Source of the DNA: a bacterium
Lineage (GTDB): Bacteria; Eremiobacterota; Eremiobacteria; Baltobacterales; Baltobacteraceae
Assembly (NCBI GenBank): GCA_021784715.1
Contig: JAJYHP010000195.1
Location: forward strand, 1 to 12,441
Reading direction: 5' to 3'
DNA: 12,441 nt
Each line of letters starts with the position of its first letter. Position 1 is the stretch's first letter. The notes beneath the pieces are model-generated. The model saw only the letters and a list, made by a program, of their open reading frames with translations, had not been told where the DNA came from and did no database searches. This document shows positions 1 through 7,302 of the stretch, piece by piece. Made by a program: the position numbers and the translations under genes.

Positions 1-233
1 GCGTACGCAGCCACGATCGCTGCACCCTCGTCGCGACCGATCGGTGCGACGTTGAGGTGAAAGCCGGCGACTGCGCTGTCGAGAATGAAGATGCCGACGG
101 TGAACACCGCGAGCTCCAATGCAAAGCGCGCCACGCGCGCAACCGGCGGCATATCGGCCTTGGCGGCAATATACGCCGTTGCAGCCAGCGAGAGGGCGAT
201 AACGATCGCCGCGATGACGAAGGGCGTCGTCAC
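1..233 (-). CDS. Partial small membrane protein of unknown function (runs off left edge)
   Basis: The minus strand is open without stops from a GTG at 233 to the window edge (77 codons seen; C-terminus missing). The product starts MTTPFVIAAIVIALSLAA and has two hydrophobic stretches, about residues 4-23 and 37-57, separated by a basic, proline-containing loop (KADMPPVARVAR), so it looks like an inner-membrane protein with at least two helices. The GTG shares bases with the TGA stop of the upstream monooxygenase (GTGA at 233-230), the usual sign of translational coupling, and this decides the start; an ATG at 152 would remove the first helix. I do not recognise the family. Its position suggests co-expression with the flavin monooxygenase, but nothing shows a shared function. 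Confidence 0.6.
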   Translation of the reverse strand, partial: MTTPFVIAAIVIALSLAATAYIAAKADMPPVARVARFALELAVFTVGIFILDSAVAGFHLNVAPIGRDEGAAIVAAY

Positions 234-1738
234 GGTTTTTCGGTTCCGGGTAAGGGGGTCGCGCAGCAGAACGCTCGCCTCCACATCGTCTCGACGCGCT
301 CGCGCGTGGGTTTTTCGATAACGGCGGCGACGAAACCGTCGGGACGAATAATGATCGCGCTTGGGTGCTTCAGCAACCAGCGTTTCGGCGGCTTTGCAAG
401 CGCGAGCGATACGACGCCCTCGATCGTCGCTCCGCCGCAGCAGAGCAGTGCCGCATGGCCGCGGCGCTCTTCGTTGATCCGTCGGCCATTATCGAGCGCG
501 ACGTCGCCGATTCTCCGCCCGGCAAGCGGATGCGAGGTATCGACGTCGGGCGAGCGCGTATAGCGGCCGTCGAGCATTCCGAGCGTACGGCAGGCTTTTC
601 TACGCATGCCGCGCGCGCGAAGGCTGCGGCGCATCCACGCAAACGCGAACCGCTTGAGCGATGGCGGTGCGTAGACCGCCAGGCGGGTCGCAAGATCGGT
701 GGTGCGTTCGATGCTGTCGTTTTGCATCTCGCGGCGCTCGATATCGTATCCCACGAGCAGCGCCTGCGCGCAGTGCGAGGAGCGTAGGGCGCAGGCGAGC
801 CGCCACGCGAGATTCGCGGTGTCGTGAATGCCCGCGTTCATGCCTTGCCCGCCGGCCGGGCTGTTGAGATGCGCTGCGTCTCCGGCGAGCGCAACGCGCC
901 CGGAGATAAAGTTCGGTGCGTGGCGACGATGGATGCGAAAGAGGCTGCTCCAATAAACCTGCGCGGAGCGTGCTTGCTCGCCGAAGAGGTGGGCGATACG
1001 TGCGGCGTGCGCTTCGGGCGCAAGTGCGGCATCGTCGCCGGTGCTCGGAGCGACCGAAGCGATCGTACGCCAGATGCCGGGCGCGTATTCGATCCCGACG
1101 AGGAGCCCCGGTGCATCGAGTGCGATGCGCGGAGACGGGTAGTTGCGCCCGCGGCTCTCAATTTCGATGTCGGCGATCGCGACGCGCGTCGAGTACGTCG
1201 CTCCCTGCAACGTAAACCCGAGAGCGTGACGTATGAATCCATGCGCGCCGTCGGCGCCGACGACGAAGGGTGCCGCGAAGGTGGTTCCGCCGTTTTCGCC
1301 CTGCGTGCGCAACCGTACTTCGCGCTCGTCTTGCTCGAGACCGATCGCTTCTTCGTCGTAGCGCAATTCGCAGAGCGGATTCGCTGCGACGCGTTCGCGC
1401 AAGATTCGCACCGTGTCGTACTGTGGAATAAAGAGCGCGCCCGGGCTCTCGACGCTATCGGCGATATCGCAAAAATCGATGGAGAGCAGGGCTTCGTCCC
1501 GCGTCGCATCGTGTGGGGTAAAGACGGTCGTAAATCTCCCGGCCGCCAAAAGCGGCTCCCAGGCGCCCCAGTCACGCAGCAGCTCCGCGGTGCGCGGCCA
1601 GATCACCAGGGCGCGTGATTCGCGCGCGATCTCCCGGGAGCGCTCGATGACGAGTGAACGCACGCCGTGGTGGGCGAGCCCCAGCGCGAGCGAACAGCCG
1701 ACGGGGCCGGCGCCGACAATGACGACCTCGGGTTTCAT
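230..1738 (-). CDS. FAD-dependent aromatic hydroxylase-type monooxygenase (PheA/TfdB/MhpA-like, FAD_binding_3)
   Basis: This is a 502-residue class A flavoprotein monooxygenase. Enzymes of this family use NAD(P)H and O2 to hydroxylate phenolic or other aromatic substrates through a C4a-hydroperoxyflavin. Three signatures are visible: the N-terminal dinucleotide fold VIVGAGPVG (residues 6-14), the DG motif VVGADGAH (about 159-166), and the FAD ribityl-binding GD motif LAGDAAH followed by PAGGQGMN (about 284-301). The C-terminal ~90 residues (with IIIRPDGFVAAV) resemble the thioredoxin-like tail of phenol hydroxylase and PcpB relatives. I chose the ATG at 1738 because the Rossmann strand follows at once; a GTG at 1771 would add 11 residues but has no ribosome site and would leave almost no room for a promoter. 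The substrate cannot be read from sequence; secondary-metabolite hydroxylases share this fold. The gene is divergent from the biotin operon and coupled to the membrane protein downstream. Confidence 0.88.
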   Translation of the reverse strand: MKPEVVIVGAGPVGCSLALGLAHHGVRSLVIERSREIARESRALVIWPRTAELLRDWGAWEPLLAAGRFTTVFTPHDATRDEALLSIDFCDIADSVESPGALFIPQYDTVRILRERVAANPLCELRYDEEAIGLEQDEREVRLRTQGENGGTTFAAPFVVGADGAHGFIRHALGFTLQGATYSTRVAIADIEIESRGRNYPSPRIALDAPGLLVGIEYAPGIWRTIASVAPSTGDDAALAPEAHAARIAHLFGEQARSAQVYWSSLFRIHRRHAPNFISGRVALAGDAAHLNSPAGGQGMNAGIHDTANLAWRLACALRSSHCAQALLVGYDIERREMQNDSIERTTDLATRLAVYAPPSLKRFAFAWMRRSLRARGMRRKACRTLGMLDGRYTRSPDVDTSHPLAGRRIGDVALDNGRRINEERRGHAALLCCGGATIEGVVSLALAKPPKRWLLKHPSAIIIRPDGFVAAVIEKPTRERVETMWRRAFCCATPLPGTEKP

Positions 1739-1821
1739 GCCCTTCAAAGGTACGCCTCCGGGGTGCGGCACTCATGCTCGCACAAGGGGTGCGGCGTTTC
1801 CGGCGGGTACAGGCGACGGTG

Positions 1822-3030
1822 ATGCTCGGCACCGGCCACCATTGGCTCCCCTTTACCCAGATGAACTCCCCGGAAGCGCACCTACGTCGCTTCGTGCGCG
1901 GCGAGGGAAGCTGGCTGTACGACGACGGGGGCACCCGCGTCTTCGATGCCGTCAGCTCGATCTGGACGACGATCCACGGGCATTGCCACCCGCGCATCGC
2001 CGAAGCGATCGCAAAGCAGGCCCATCTCCTCGACCATGCGACCGCACTCGGTGCAAGTAATCCTCTCGCCGAGGCGCTCGCCGCGAGGCTCTGCACGCTA
2101 ACCGGCATGGGGCACGCCATCTTTGCCTCCGACGGCGCGAGTGCCGTGGAGACTGCGGTAAAGATTGCGATTCAATATTGGCAGAACGTCGGACAGCCGC
2201 AACGCAACCGCATCGTCCGTTTGCGCGATGCCTATCACGGGGATACCGTCGGCGCGATGAGTTGCTCCAATATCGCGCTCTTTAACCAACGCTTCTCGGC
2301 GTTGACCTTCGAAACGTTGGAACTCGGAAAGATCGATCTCGCCGCCGAGGATATCGCCGCCGTCATCGTCGAGCCGTTGGTGCAAGCTGCAGCGGGGATG
2401 CGGACGGTCTCGCGCCATCGTTATCAGCCGCTCGCCGAGATGACGCCGCTCTTGATTTGCGATGAGATCGCGACCGGCTTCGGAAGAACCGGGACGATGT
2501 TCGCTTTCGAACAAGCGCCGATTCGCCCCGACCTCATCGTTCTCGGTAAAGGATTGACCGGCGGAGCGCTCGCGCTCTCGGCGACCCTGGCCACGGAGCG
2601 GATTTACGACGCCTTCCTCGGGGAGTACGGCGAATACAAACATCTCTTTCACGGTCATTCCTATGCGGGAAACCCGATTGCGTGCGCGGCGGCGCTCGCG
2701 AGCCTCGCGCTTTTCGACGAAGAGCGCACGCTCGTCAACGCGCTCTCCTTGACGGCGTGCATTCGTCGTCGCCTCGATTCGCTGCGCTTGCACGCGCTCG
2801 TTCGTGACGTACGTGCGGTCGGTACGATGGTCGGGATCGAGGTGCACGCCGACCGCATCGATGCAGGTGGAGCGATCTCTCCTACCTGGCGCATCGCCGA
2901 CGGACTCTATCGAGCCGGGCATTTCACGCGCCCGATCGGCGACGTCATTCAACTCGTTCCGCCGCTCTGCGCTCGTGAAGAATACATCGATGCGTTTTTC
3001 GATGCATTGACTGCGGAGCTCGGCCCGTGA
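1822..3030 (+). CDS. bioA: Adenosylmethionine (or lysine)-8-amino-7-oxononanoate aminotransferase
   Basis: BioA is a class III PLP aminotransferase that converts 8-amino-7-oxononanoate (KAPA) to 7,8-diaminopelargonate in biotin synthesis. Visible features are WLPFTQM (residues 8-14), SSIWTTIHGH near 45-54, YHGDTVGA (138-145), ICDEIATGFGRTG (212-224, Asp214 binding the PLP pyridine nitrogen), LGKGLTGG with the Schiff-base Lys243, and FHGHSYAGNP (277-285). At 402 residues it is shorter than E. coli BioA (about 430), mainly through trimmed loops between the core motifs. Several motifs read like the Bacillus enzyme (BioK), which uses lysine rather than S-adenosylmethionine as amino donor, so the donor is uncertain. 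I prefer the ATG at 1822; an in-frame ATG at 1774 would extend it by 16 residues but leave only 35 bases to the divergent gene. The stop overlaps the bioF start (GTGA, 3027-3030). First gene of the biotin operon. Confidence 0.95.
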   Translation: MLGTGHHWLPFTQMNSPEAHLRRFVRGEGSWLYDDGGTRVFDAVSSIWTTIHGHCHPRIAEAIAKQAHLLDHATALGASNPLAEALAARLCTLTGMGHAIFASDGASAVETAVKIAIQYWQNVGQPQRNRIVRLRDAYHGDTVGAMSCSNIALFNQRFSALTFETLELGKIDLAAEDIAAVIVEPLVQAAAGMRTVSRHRYQPLAEMTPLLICDEIATGFGRTGTMFAFEQAPIRPDLIVLGKGLTGGALALSATLATERIYDAFLGEYGEYKHLFHGHSYAGNPIACAAALASLALFDEERTLVNALSLTACIRRRLDSLRLHALVRDVRAVGTMVGIEVHADRIDAGGAISPTWRIADGLYRAGHFTRPIGDVIQLVPPLCAREEYIDAFFDALTAELGP

Positions 3031-4124
3031 GCTATCTCGAGCGAGCGCGAGCGCAGCTCGCGCAGATCGACGGCCTGCATCGCCGTCGCTCGATAGAAAC
3101 GCGTCCGTCGGCCGATGCAATCGATTTTTCCGGGAACGACTATTTAGCGCTCTCGCACGAACCGCAGGTCGTCGAAGCGCTGCGCCGAGCGCGCAGCGTC
3201 GGTTCCGGAGGTTCGCGGCTGCTCGGCGGTCGCCATCGCGAATATTACCTCTTGGAAGAAGAGCTCGCGCAATGGTTGGGCCGCGAACGCGCGTTGCTTT
3301 TCTCCTCGGGCTATCACGCCGCGATCGGGGTCGCGCCGACGATCGGCGATCTCGTCGATCGGCTCGATTCCGACGAACTCAATCACGCATGTTGGATCGA
3401 TGGTATGCGGCTCTCCCGTACGCCGCGGGCGATCTACGCGCATGCGCGGCCGCCGATCGGCGACGGTCGCCCGCGGGCGATTGTTACCGAGAGCCTCTTC
3501 AGCATGGACGGCGATGCGATCGAGGTCGGTCGGTATCGTTCGCTCCTGGCTGCGCACGACGTATTGATTCTCGACGAGGCCCACGCGCTCGGGGTTCTCG
3601 GCCCGCGCGGCGCCGGGCTCGCTGCCGGTGTCGACGACGAACGCATTCTCGTGATGGGAACGCTCTCGAAATCCTTCGGCTGTTTCGGCGGCTTCGTCGC
3701 CGGGGCGAGCGATGCGATCGAACTGCTCGTCAATCGGGCCAGGAGTTTTATCTTCGACACGGCGATGCCGCCGGCGCTTGCAACGGCGGCGCGCGTTTCG
3801 CTGATGCTGCTCGCGGGCGAACTCGGGGATCGGCGACGCGCGCATCTGCGCGAGCTCTACGCGCATCTCCATGCCGGGCTTGCCTCCCTCGGCCTAGCAA
3901 GTTCGGCGGAGTTCTCGCCGATCGTGCCGATCGTGCTGGGGAGCGAGGAACGCGCGCTCGCCGTCGCGGCGAAATTGCGCGAAGGGCGTATCGAGGCTCC
4001 GGCGATCCGACCGCCGACCGTTCCGCGAGGTTCCTCGCGATTGCGCCTCTCGCTGCGCGCCGACCATCGCAAAGAGCATGTCGACCTGCTGATCGAACGA
4101 TTGGCTCGCGCGACGACGACGTGA
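3027..4124 (+). CDS. bioF: 8-amino-7-oxononanoate synthase
   Basis: BioF is a PLP-dependent alpha-oxoamine synthase that condenses L-alanine with a pimeloyl thioester, releasing CO2, to give 8-amino-7-oxononanoate. The 365-residue product shows the family core: DFSGNDYLALS (33-43), GSGGSRLLGG (59-68), LDSDELNHACWIDG (113-126), ILDEAHALGVLGPRG (181-195, with the PLP-contacting Asp183 and His186), and GTLSKSFGCFGG (211-222), where Lys215 is the Schiff-base lysine. It is about 20 residues shorter than E. coli BioF (384) but complete. It begins with a GTG sharing four bases with the bioA stop and ends with a TGA sharing four bases with the bioD start, so A, F and D are probably translationally coupled. 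2-Amino-3-ketobutyrate CoA ligase is the close paralogue; the operon context decides for BioF. Confidence 0.95.
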   Translation: MSYLERARAQLAQIDGLHRRRSIETRPSADAIDFSGNDYLALSHEPQVVEALRRARSVGSGGSRLLGGRHREYYLLEEELAQWLGRERALLFSSGYHAAIGVAPTIGDLVDRLDSDELNHACWIDGMRLSRTPRAIYAHARPPIGDGRPRAIVTESLFSMDGDAIEVGRYRSLLAAHDVLILDEAHALGVLGPRGAGLAAGVDDERILVMGTLSKSFGCFGGFVAGASDAIELLVNRARSFIFDTAMPPALATAARVSLMLLAGELGDRRRAHLRELYAHLHAGLASLGLASSAEFSPIVPIVLGSEERALAVAAKLREGRIEAPAIRPPTVPRGSSRLRLSLRADHRKEHVDLLIERLARATTT

Positions 4125-4783
4125 GTGCCGTGCGCATCTTTGTAACCGGCACCGATACCGGGGTCGGGAAGACGCGTGCAACGGCGACGATCGCGCGCGC
4201 GCTCGTTACGCTCGGGCGCTCGCCGTGCGTGCTGAAGGCCGTGCAGACGGGCTTGCCTCCCGACGTTCCCGGAGATGCCGCCGAAGCCGGCGCGCTCGCG
4301 GGGGTCGAGGCGAGCGAGCTCGTGCGTTTTCCCCGACCCGCCGATCCGTACTCGGCGGCGCTCGCCGCCGGAGCCTCTCCGTTGGGGGCGGGCGAACTCG
4401 CACGGCTGGTCGACGGTATCGCCGGGGATCTCGTGGTCGAGGGTGCCGGAGGGCTGCTCGTTCCGCTCAACGCCGATGAAACGTTCGCCGATTTCGCGAC
4501 CGCCGCTCGGCTCGATGCGGTACTCGTGGTCGGGCTGCGTTTAGGTTGCATGAACCATGCGTTGCTGACGCTGGAGGCCGCGGAGCGACGCTCGCTTCCG
4601 GTGCTCGGTGCGATCTTGGTCGCCTGCGACGCGGCGCCCGAGGCGGCCTATCTCGCCGATGTCGAGCGCGTCTTGCAGGGAAAGGCGAAGATTTTTGGCA
4701 TTCTGCCCCATGAATCGCCGAGCGCGAGCGCCATAGAGCGCGACGCGGCGGCGCTTCGGGCTCATATCGCTCCTTTGTTGTAG
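4121..4783 (+). CDS. bioD: ATP-dependent dethiobiotin synthetase
   Basis: BioD carboxylates 7,8-diaminopelargonate and closes the ureido ring with ATP and CO2 to give dethiobiotin. The 220-residue product has the P-loop FVTGTDTGVGKT (7-18), a lysine-containing strand VLKAVQTG (37-44; the family usually has KPVxxG, so the proline is alanine here), the switch-like VVEGAGGLLVPL (105-116), and LGCMNHALLTLEA (141-153). The reading frame stays open far upstream inside bioF, but homology begins only at the GTG at 4121, which overlaps the bioF stop as GTGA; that sets the start. A second GTG at 4130 is also possible. Length is normal for the family (about 220-230). The TAG stop is nine bases before the bioB start. 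Confidence 0.93.
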   Translation: MSAVRIFVTGTDTGVGKTRATATIARALVTLGRSPCVLKAVQTGLPPDVPGDAAEAGALAGVEASELVRFPRPADPYSAALAAGASPLGAGELARLVDGIAGDLVVEGAGGLLVPLNADETFADFATAARLDAVLVVGLRLGCMNHALLTLEAAERRSLPVLGAILVACDAAPEAAYLADVERVLQGKAKIFGILPHESPSASAIERDAAALRAHIAPLL

Positions 4784-4789
4784 AGAGGA
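4784..4789 (+). promoter_or_regulatory. Ribosome binding site of bioB
   Basis: AGAGGA lies directly after the bioD stop and three bases before the GTG at 4793. The spacing is short but no better site exists, and it supports the GTG as the bioB start. Confidence 0.5.
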
Positions 4790-4792
4790 CCC

Positions 4793-5776
4793 GTGCCGCA
4801 CCCTGCAATCGAACGCGCTCGCGAGCGCGTCATTCACGGTCGAATCCCGGCCGATGCCGCGTTACTGCGCGAGCTCGCGGAGATTCCCGCAGAAGAGGTC
4901 CCCGCACTGCTCGAACTCGCCGATGCCGTGCGCACGGAGTATTGCGGCAATGGAATCGCCGTCGAGGTGCTCTATAACGCAAAGCGCGGCGGCTGCTCCG
5001 AAGATTGTAATTTCTGTTCGCAGAGCGCGCGTTTCGCGACCGATGTCGAAGCGGAACCACTCTCGGATGTCGAGGGCTTTCTTTCGGCGGCGCGCGACGC
5101 TCATCGGCGCGGCGCGACGGAATTTTGCATCGTCGTCGCGGTCCGCGGACCATCGAAGCGCGTTCTCGAACGCGTCTGCGAAGCGACGCAACGCATTAAG
5201 GCCGAGCTTCCGCTCACGGTGGCCGTTTCGTTGGGGATTCTTACCGAAGAGCATCTCGTGGCGCTCGCCGCTGCCGGCGTCGATAAAGTCAACCACAACC
5301 TCGAGAGCTCCGAGCGCTATTTTCCGAAGGTCTGCACGACGCATACCTTTGCCGAACGTTTGAAGACCGCGCATTTGGTGAAGGCGCATCATCTCGAACT
5401 CTGTTGCGGCGGCATTATCGGCATGGGCGAGAGCGTCGAGGATCGGATCGATTTTCTCATGACGTTACAGAAACTTCGCCCCGAGGAAGTGCCGATCAAT
5501 TTCCTCAATCCGCGCCCGGGTACGCCGTTTGGAACCTATTCGCTACTCGAACCGAGCGAAGCGTTGCGTTTTGTGGCGATGGCGCGTCTTGCGCTTCCGC
5601 AATCGCTGATCCGTTTTGCGGGCGGTCGCGAGATAACGCTCGCCGGCTTACAGGACCTCGGCATGCGTAGCGGCGCGAGCGGCATCGTCTTGGGAGATTA
5701 TCTCACGACCGGCGGACGGGCCGATGCGGAGGATTTTGCCATGCTCGATCGCTTGGGCTTCGAAGTCCTCGCCTAG
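4793..5776 (+). CDS. bioB: Biotin synthase (radical SAM)
   Basis: BioB inserts sulfur into dethiobiotin to form the thiophane ring. The 327-residue product carries the radical-SAM motif CSEDCNFC (Cys68, 72, 75) for the [4Fe-4S] cluster, VNHNLESS (166-173), CCGGIIGMGE (204-213), VPINFLNPRPGTP (233-245), IRFAGGRE (273-280) and GDYLTTGG (301-308). Hand alignment to E. coli BioB places Cys112 at Cys97, Cys204 at Cys188 and Arg274 at Arg260, but the position of Cys128 is Ala144 (TVAVSLG instead of ACMTLG), while extra cysteines occur at 181 (VCTTHT) and 205. The auxiliary cluster ligation is therefore unusual. The GTG start has an AGAGGA site at 4784-4789. Last gene of the biotin operon; the next start is 24 bases downstream, so readthrough into the decarboxylase gene is possible. 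Confidence 0.95.
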   Translation: MPHPAIERARERVIHGRIPADAALLRELAEIPAEEVPALLELADAVRTEYCGNGIAVEVLYNAKRGGCSEDCNFCSQSARFATDVEAEPLSDVEGFLSAARDAHRRGATEFCIVVAVRGPSKRVLERVCEATQRIKAELPLTVAVSLGILTEEHLVALAAAGVDKVNHNLESSERYFPKVCTTHTFAERLKTAHLVKAHHLELCCGGIIGMGESVEDRIDFLMTLQKLRPEEVPINFLNPRPGTPFGTYSLLEPSEALRFVAMARLALPQSLIRFAGGREITLAGLQDLGMRSGASGIVLGDYLTTGGRADAEDFAMLDRLGFEVLA

Positions 5777-5800
5777 CGGCTCGTCGACAACAAACCGAAG

Positions 5801-7282
5801 ATGGATCAACAGCAGACACCATATTTTCAGGTGTTGATCGATTACGTCGATGCAGGCGTAATTCCGTTCCATACGCCCGGGCATAAACAAGGGCTTGGGA
5901 TGGATGCCGCGTTCCGCGAATTCGTCGGCGATAACGTGTTGGCAATCGATCTTACACAGATTCGCGGCCTCGACGACCTCCTGCAGCCGACCGAGGCGCT
6001 CGTGGCGGCACAAGAACTCGCCGCCGAGGCATACGGTGCCGATCAGTCGTTCTTTCTGATCAACGGTTCGACCAGCGGCAATCAGTGCATGATGATGGCC
6101 GCGCTCAATCCCGGTGAAAAGATTGCGTTGCCGCGCAACGCGCATAAGAGTGCGATGGGCGGGCTGATCATGAGCGGCGCACAACCGGTCTGGATGCAGC
6201 CGGAGGTCGACCAGACGCTCCATATGGATCACACCGTTACGCCGGAGACCGTGCGCGCGACCCTGGACGCACACCCCGACACGCGCGCGGTGTATATCGT
6301 GAGTCCGACCTACTACGGAGTCGCAGCGGATCTCGAAGGAATTGCGGCGGTTGCGCACGAGCGCGGAATCCCCTTGCTCGTTGATGAAGCGTGGGGCCCG
6401 CACTTCCACTTTCATCCCGCTCTCCCGCTTTCGGCGATGCAGGCCGGGGCCGATATGTGCATCAACTCGACGCACAAAATGCTCGGCTCGCTCTCGCAAA
6501 CGGCGATGTTGCACGTGCAGGGAAATCGCATTCGGCTCGATCGCCTCAAGGCGGTCTATAAGCTCTTCCTCTCGACGTCGCCGAATCTGGTGCTCGTTGC
6601 GTCGCTCGACGTCGCGCGGCGGCAGATGGCGACCGAAGGGAGCGCGCTGCTCTCACGCACGATCGAGATCGCCAACGACGCTCGCGCGCGGCTCAACGAG
6701 ATCGATAAAGTCTACTGTTTCGGCGAGGAACTTCAGGGGCGTCCGGGCGTCTTCGATCTCGATCCGACGAAGGTAACGGTGACCGTGAAGGATCTCGGTT
6801 ACACCGGCTACGAAGCCGAAGAGATTTTGCGCCGTCGCTACAACGTCCAAGTCGAACTCGCCGATCTCTTCAATATGCTGGCGCTCTTTACGATCGGCAC
6901 CTCGCAGGAAGCCGCCGATGCGTTGGTCAGCGGTGTGAGTGAGTTGGCGCGCGAAGATCGGCCGCTCGATATTTTCTCCCCGTCAGGGGTCCTCGAGCGG
7001 CGCCTGAAGAGTTCGAGCTACCTGTTGCCCTCGATTCCGCCGACGCGGATGCTGCCGCGCGATGCCTTTCTCGCCGAGACCGAGTTCGTACCGTTTCGCA
7101 CGAGCAAAGGCCGCATTTGCGCCGAGGTCATCACGCCCTATCCGCCGGGGATCCCGGTAATCTCGCCGGGAGAAGAGTTGACGACGGAGATCATCGAATA
7201 CCTATTATTGGAAAAACGGGCCGGCACGAAAATGCAAGGCCCGTACGATGACGAGCTGAAGTTTATTCGCGTCGTTCGCTAA
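5801..7282 (+). CDS. Orn/Lys/Arg decarboxylase, short SpeA/YaaO-type (probable arginine decarboxylase)
   Basis: This is a 493-residue fold-type I PLP decarboxylase of the major Orn/Lys/Arg family; its relatives make agmatine, cadaverine or putrescine in the cytosol. Visible are PFHTPGHKQG (22-31), the helix-start NGSTSGNQ (88-95), RNAHKS (112-117, the His that stacks on PLP), LVDEAWGPH (193-201, Asp195 binding the PLP nitrogen), and INSTHKMLGSLSQTA (221-235) with the Schiff-base Lys226. It lacks the N-terminal response-regulator-like wing of the ~700-residue enterobacterial enzymes and matches the compact Bacillus/cyanobacterial form. The C-terminal domain (about 400-493) is present. Substrate choice cannot be settled here; arginine is the best guess from the Bacillus relatives. 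The ATG start has only a weak ribosome site. It is 24 bases after bioB and 20 bases before the zinc-ribbon gene. Confidence 0.88.
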   Translation: MDQQQTPYFQVLIDYVDAGVIPFHTPGHKQGLGMDAAFREFVGDNVLAIDLTQIRGLDDLLQPTEALVAAQELAAEAYGADQSFFLINGSTSGNQCMMMAALNPGEKIALPRNAHKSAMGGLIMSGAQPVWMQPEVDQTLHMDHTVTPETVRATLDAHPDTRAVYIVSPTYYGVAADLEGIAAVAHERGIPLLVDEAWGPHFHFHPALPLSAMQAGADMCINSTHKMLGSLSQTAMLHVQGNRIRLDRLKAVYKLFLSTSPNLVLVASLDVARRQMATEGSALLSRTIEIANDARARLNEIDKVYCFGEELQGRPGVFDLDPTKVTVTVKDLGYTGYEAEEILRRRYNVQVELADLFNMLALFTIGTSQEAADALVSGVSELAREDRPLDIFSPSGVLERRLKSSSYLLPSIPPTRMLPRDAFLAETEFVPFRTSKGRICAEVITPYPPGIPVISPGEELTTEIIEYLLLEKRAGTKMQGPYDDELKFIRVVR

Positions 7283-7290
7283 GGATCGTT

Positions 7291-7295
7291 GGAGG
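7291..7295 (+). promoter_or_regulatory. Ribosome binding site of the zinc-ribbon membrane protein gene
   Basis: A perfect GGAGG seven bases before the ATG at 7303, sitting in the 20-base gap after the decarboxylase stop. It fixes that start. Confidence 0.7.
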
Positions 7296-7302
7296 ATCGG
7301 GA

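Noticed and set aside
824..1618. 264-codon open frame on the plus strand opposite the flavin monooxygenase
   Set aside because: Lies antisense to a gene with three intact FAD motifs; its own translation has no recognisable domain.
1739..1821. Search for a BirA operator or other control site before bioA
   Set aside because: No TTGTAAACC-type half sites and no convincing -35/-10 pair; only the divergent position suggests a promoter here.
2098..3120. 340-codon open frame on the minus strand opposite bioA and the bioF start
   Set aside because: Arg/Glu-rich, low-complexity translation with no motif, exactly opposite well-supported genes; a product of high GC content.
3272..4120. Possible 5' extension of bioD through bioF
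   Set aside because: The extra part is an arginine-rich shadow of bioF; dethiobiotin synthetase homology starts at the GTG at 4121.
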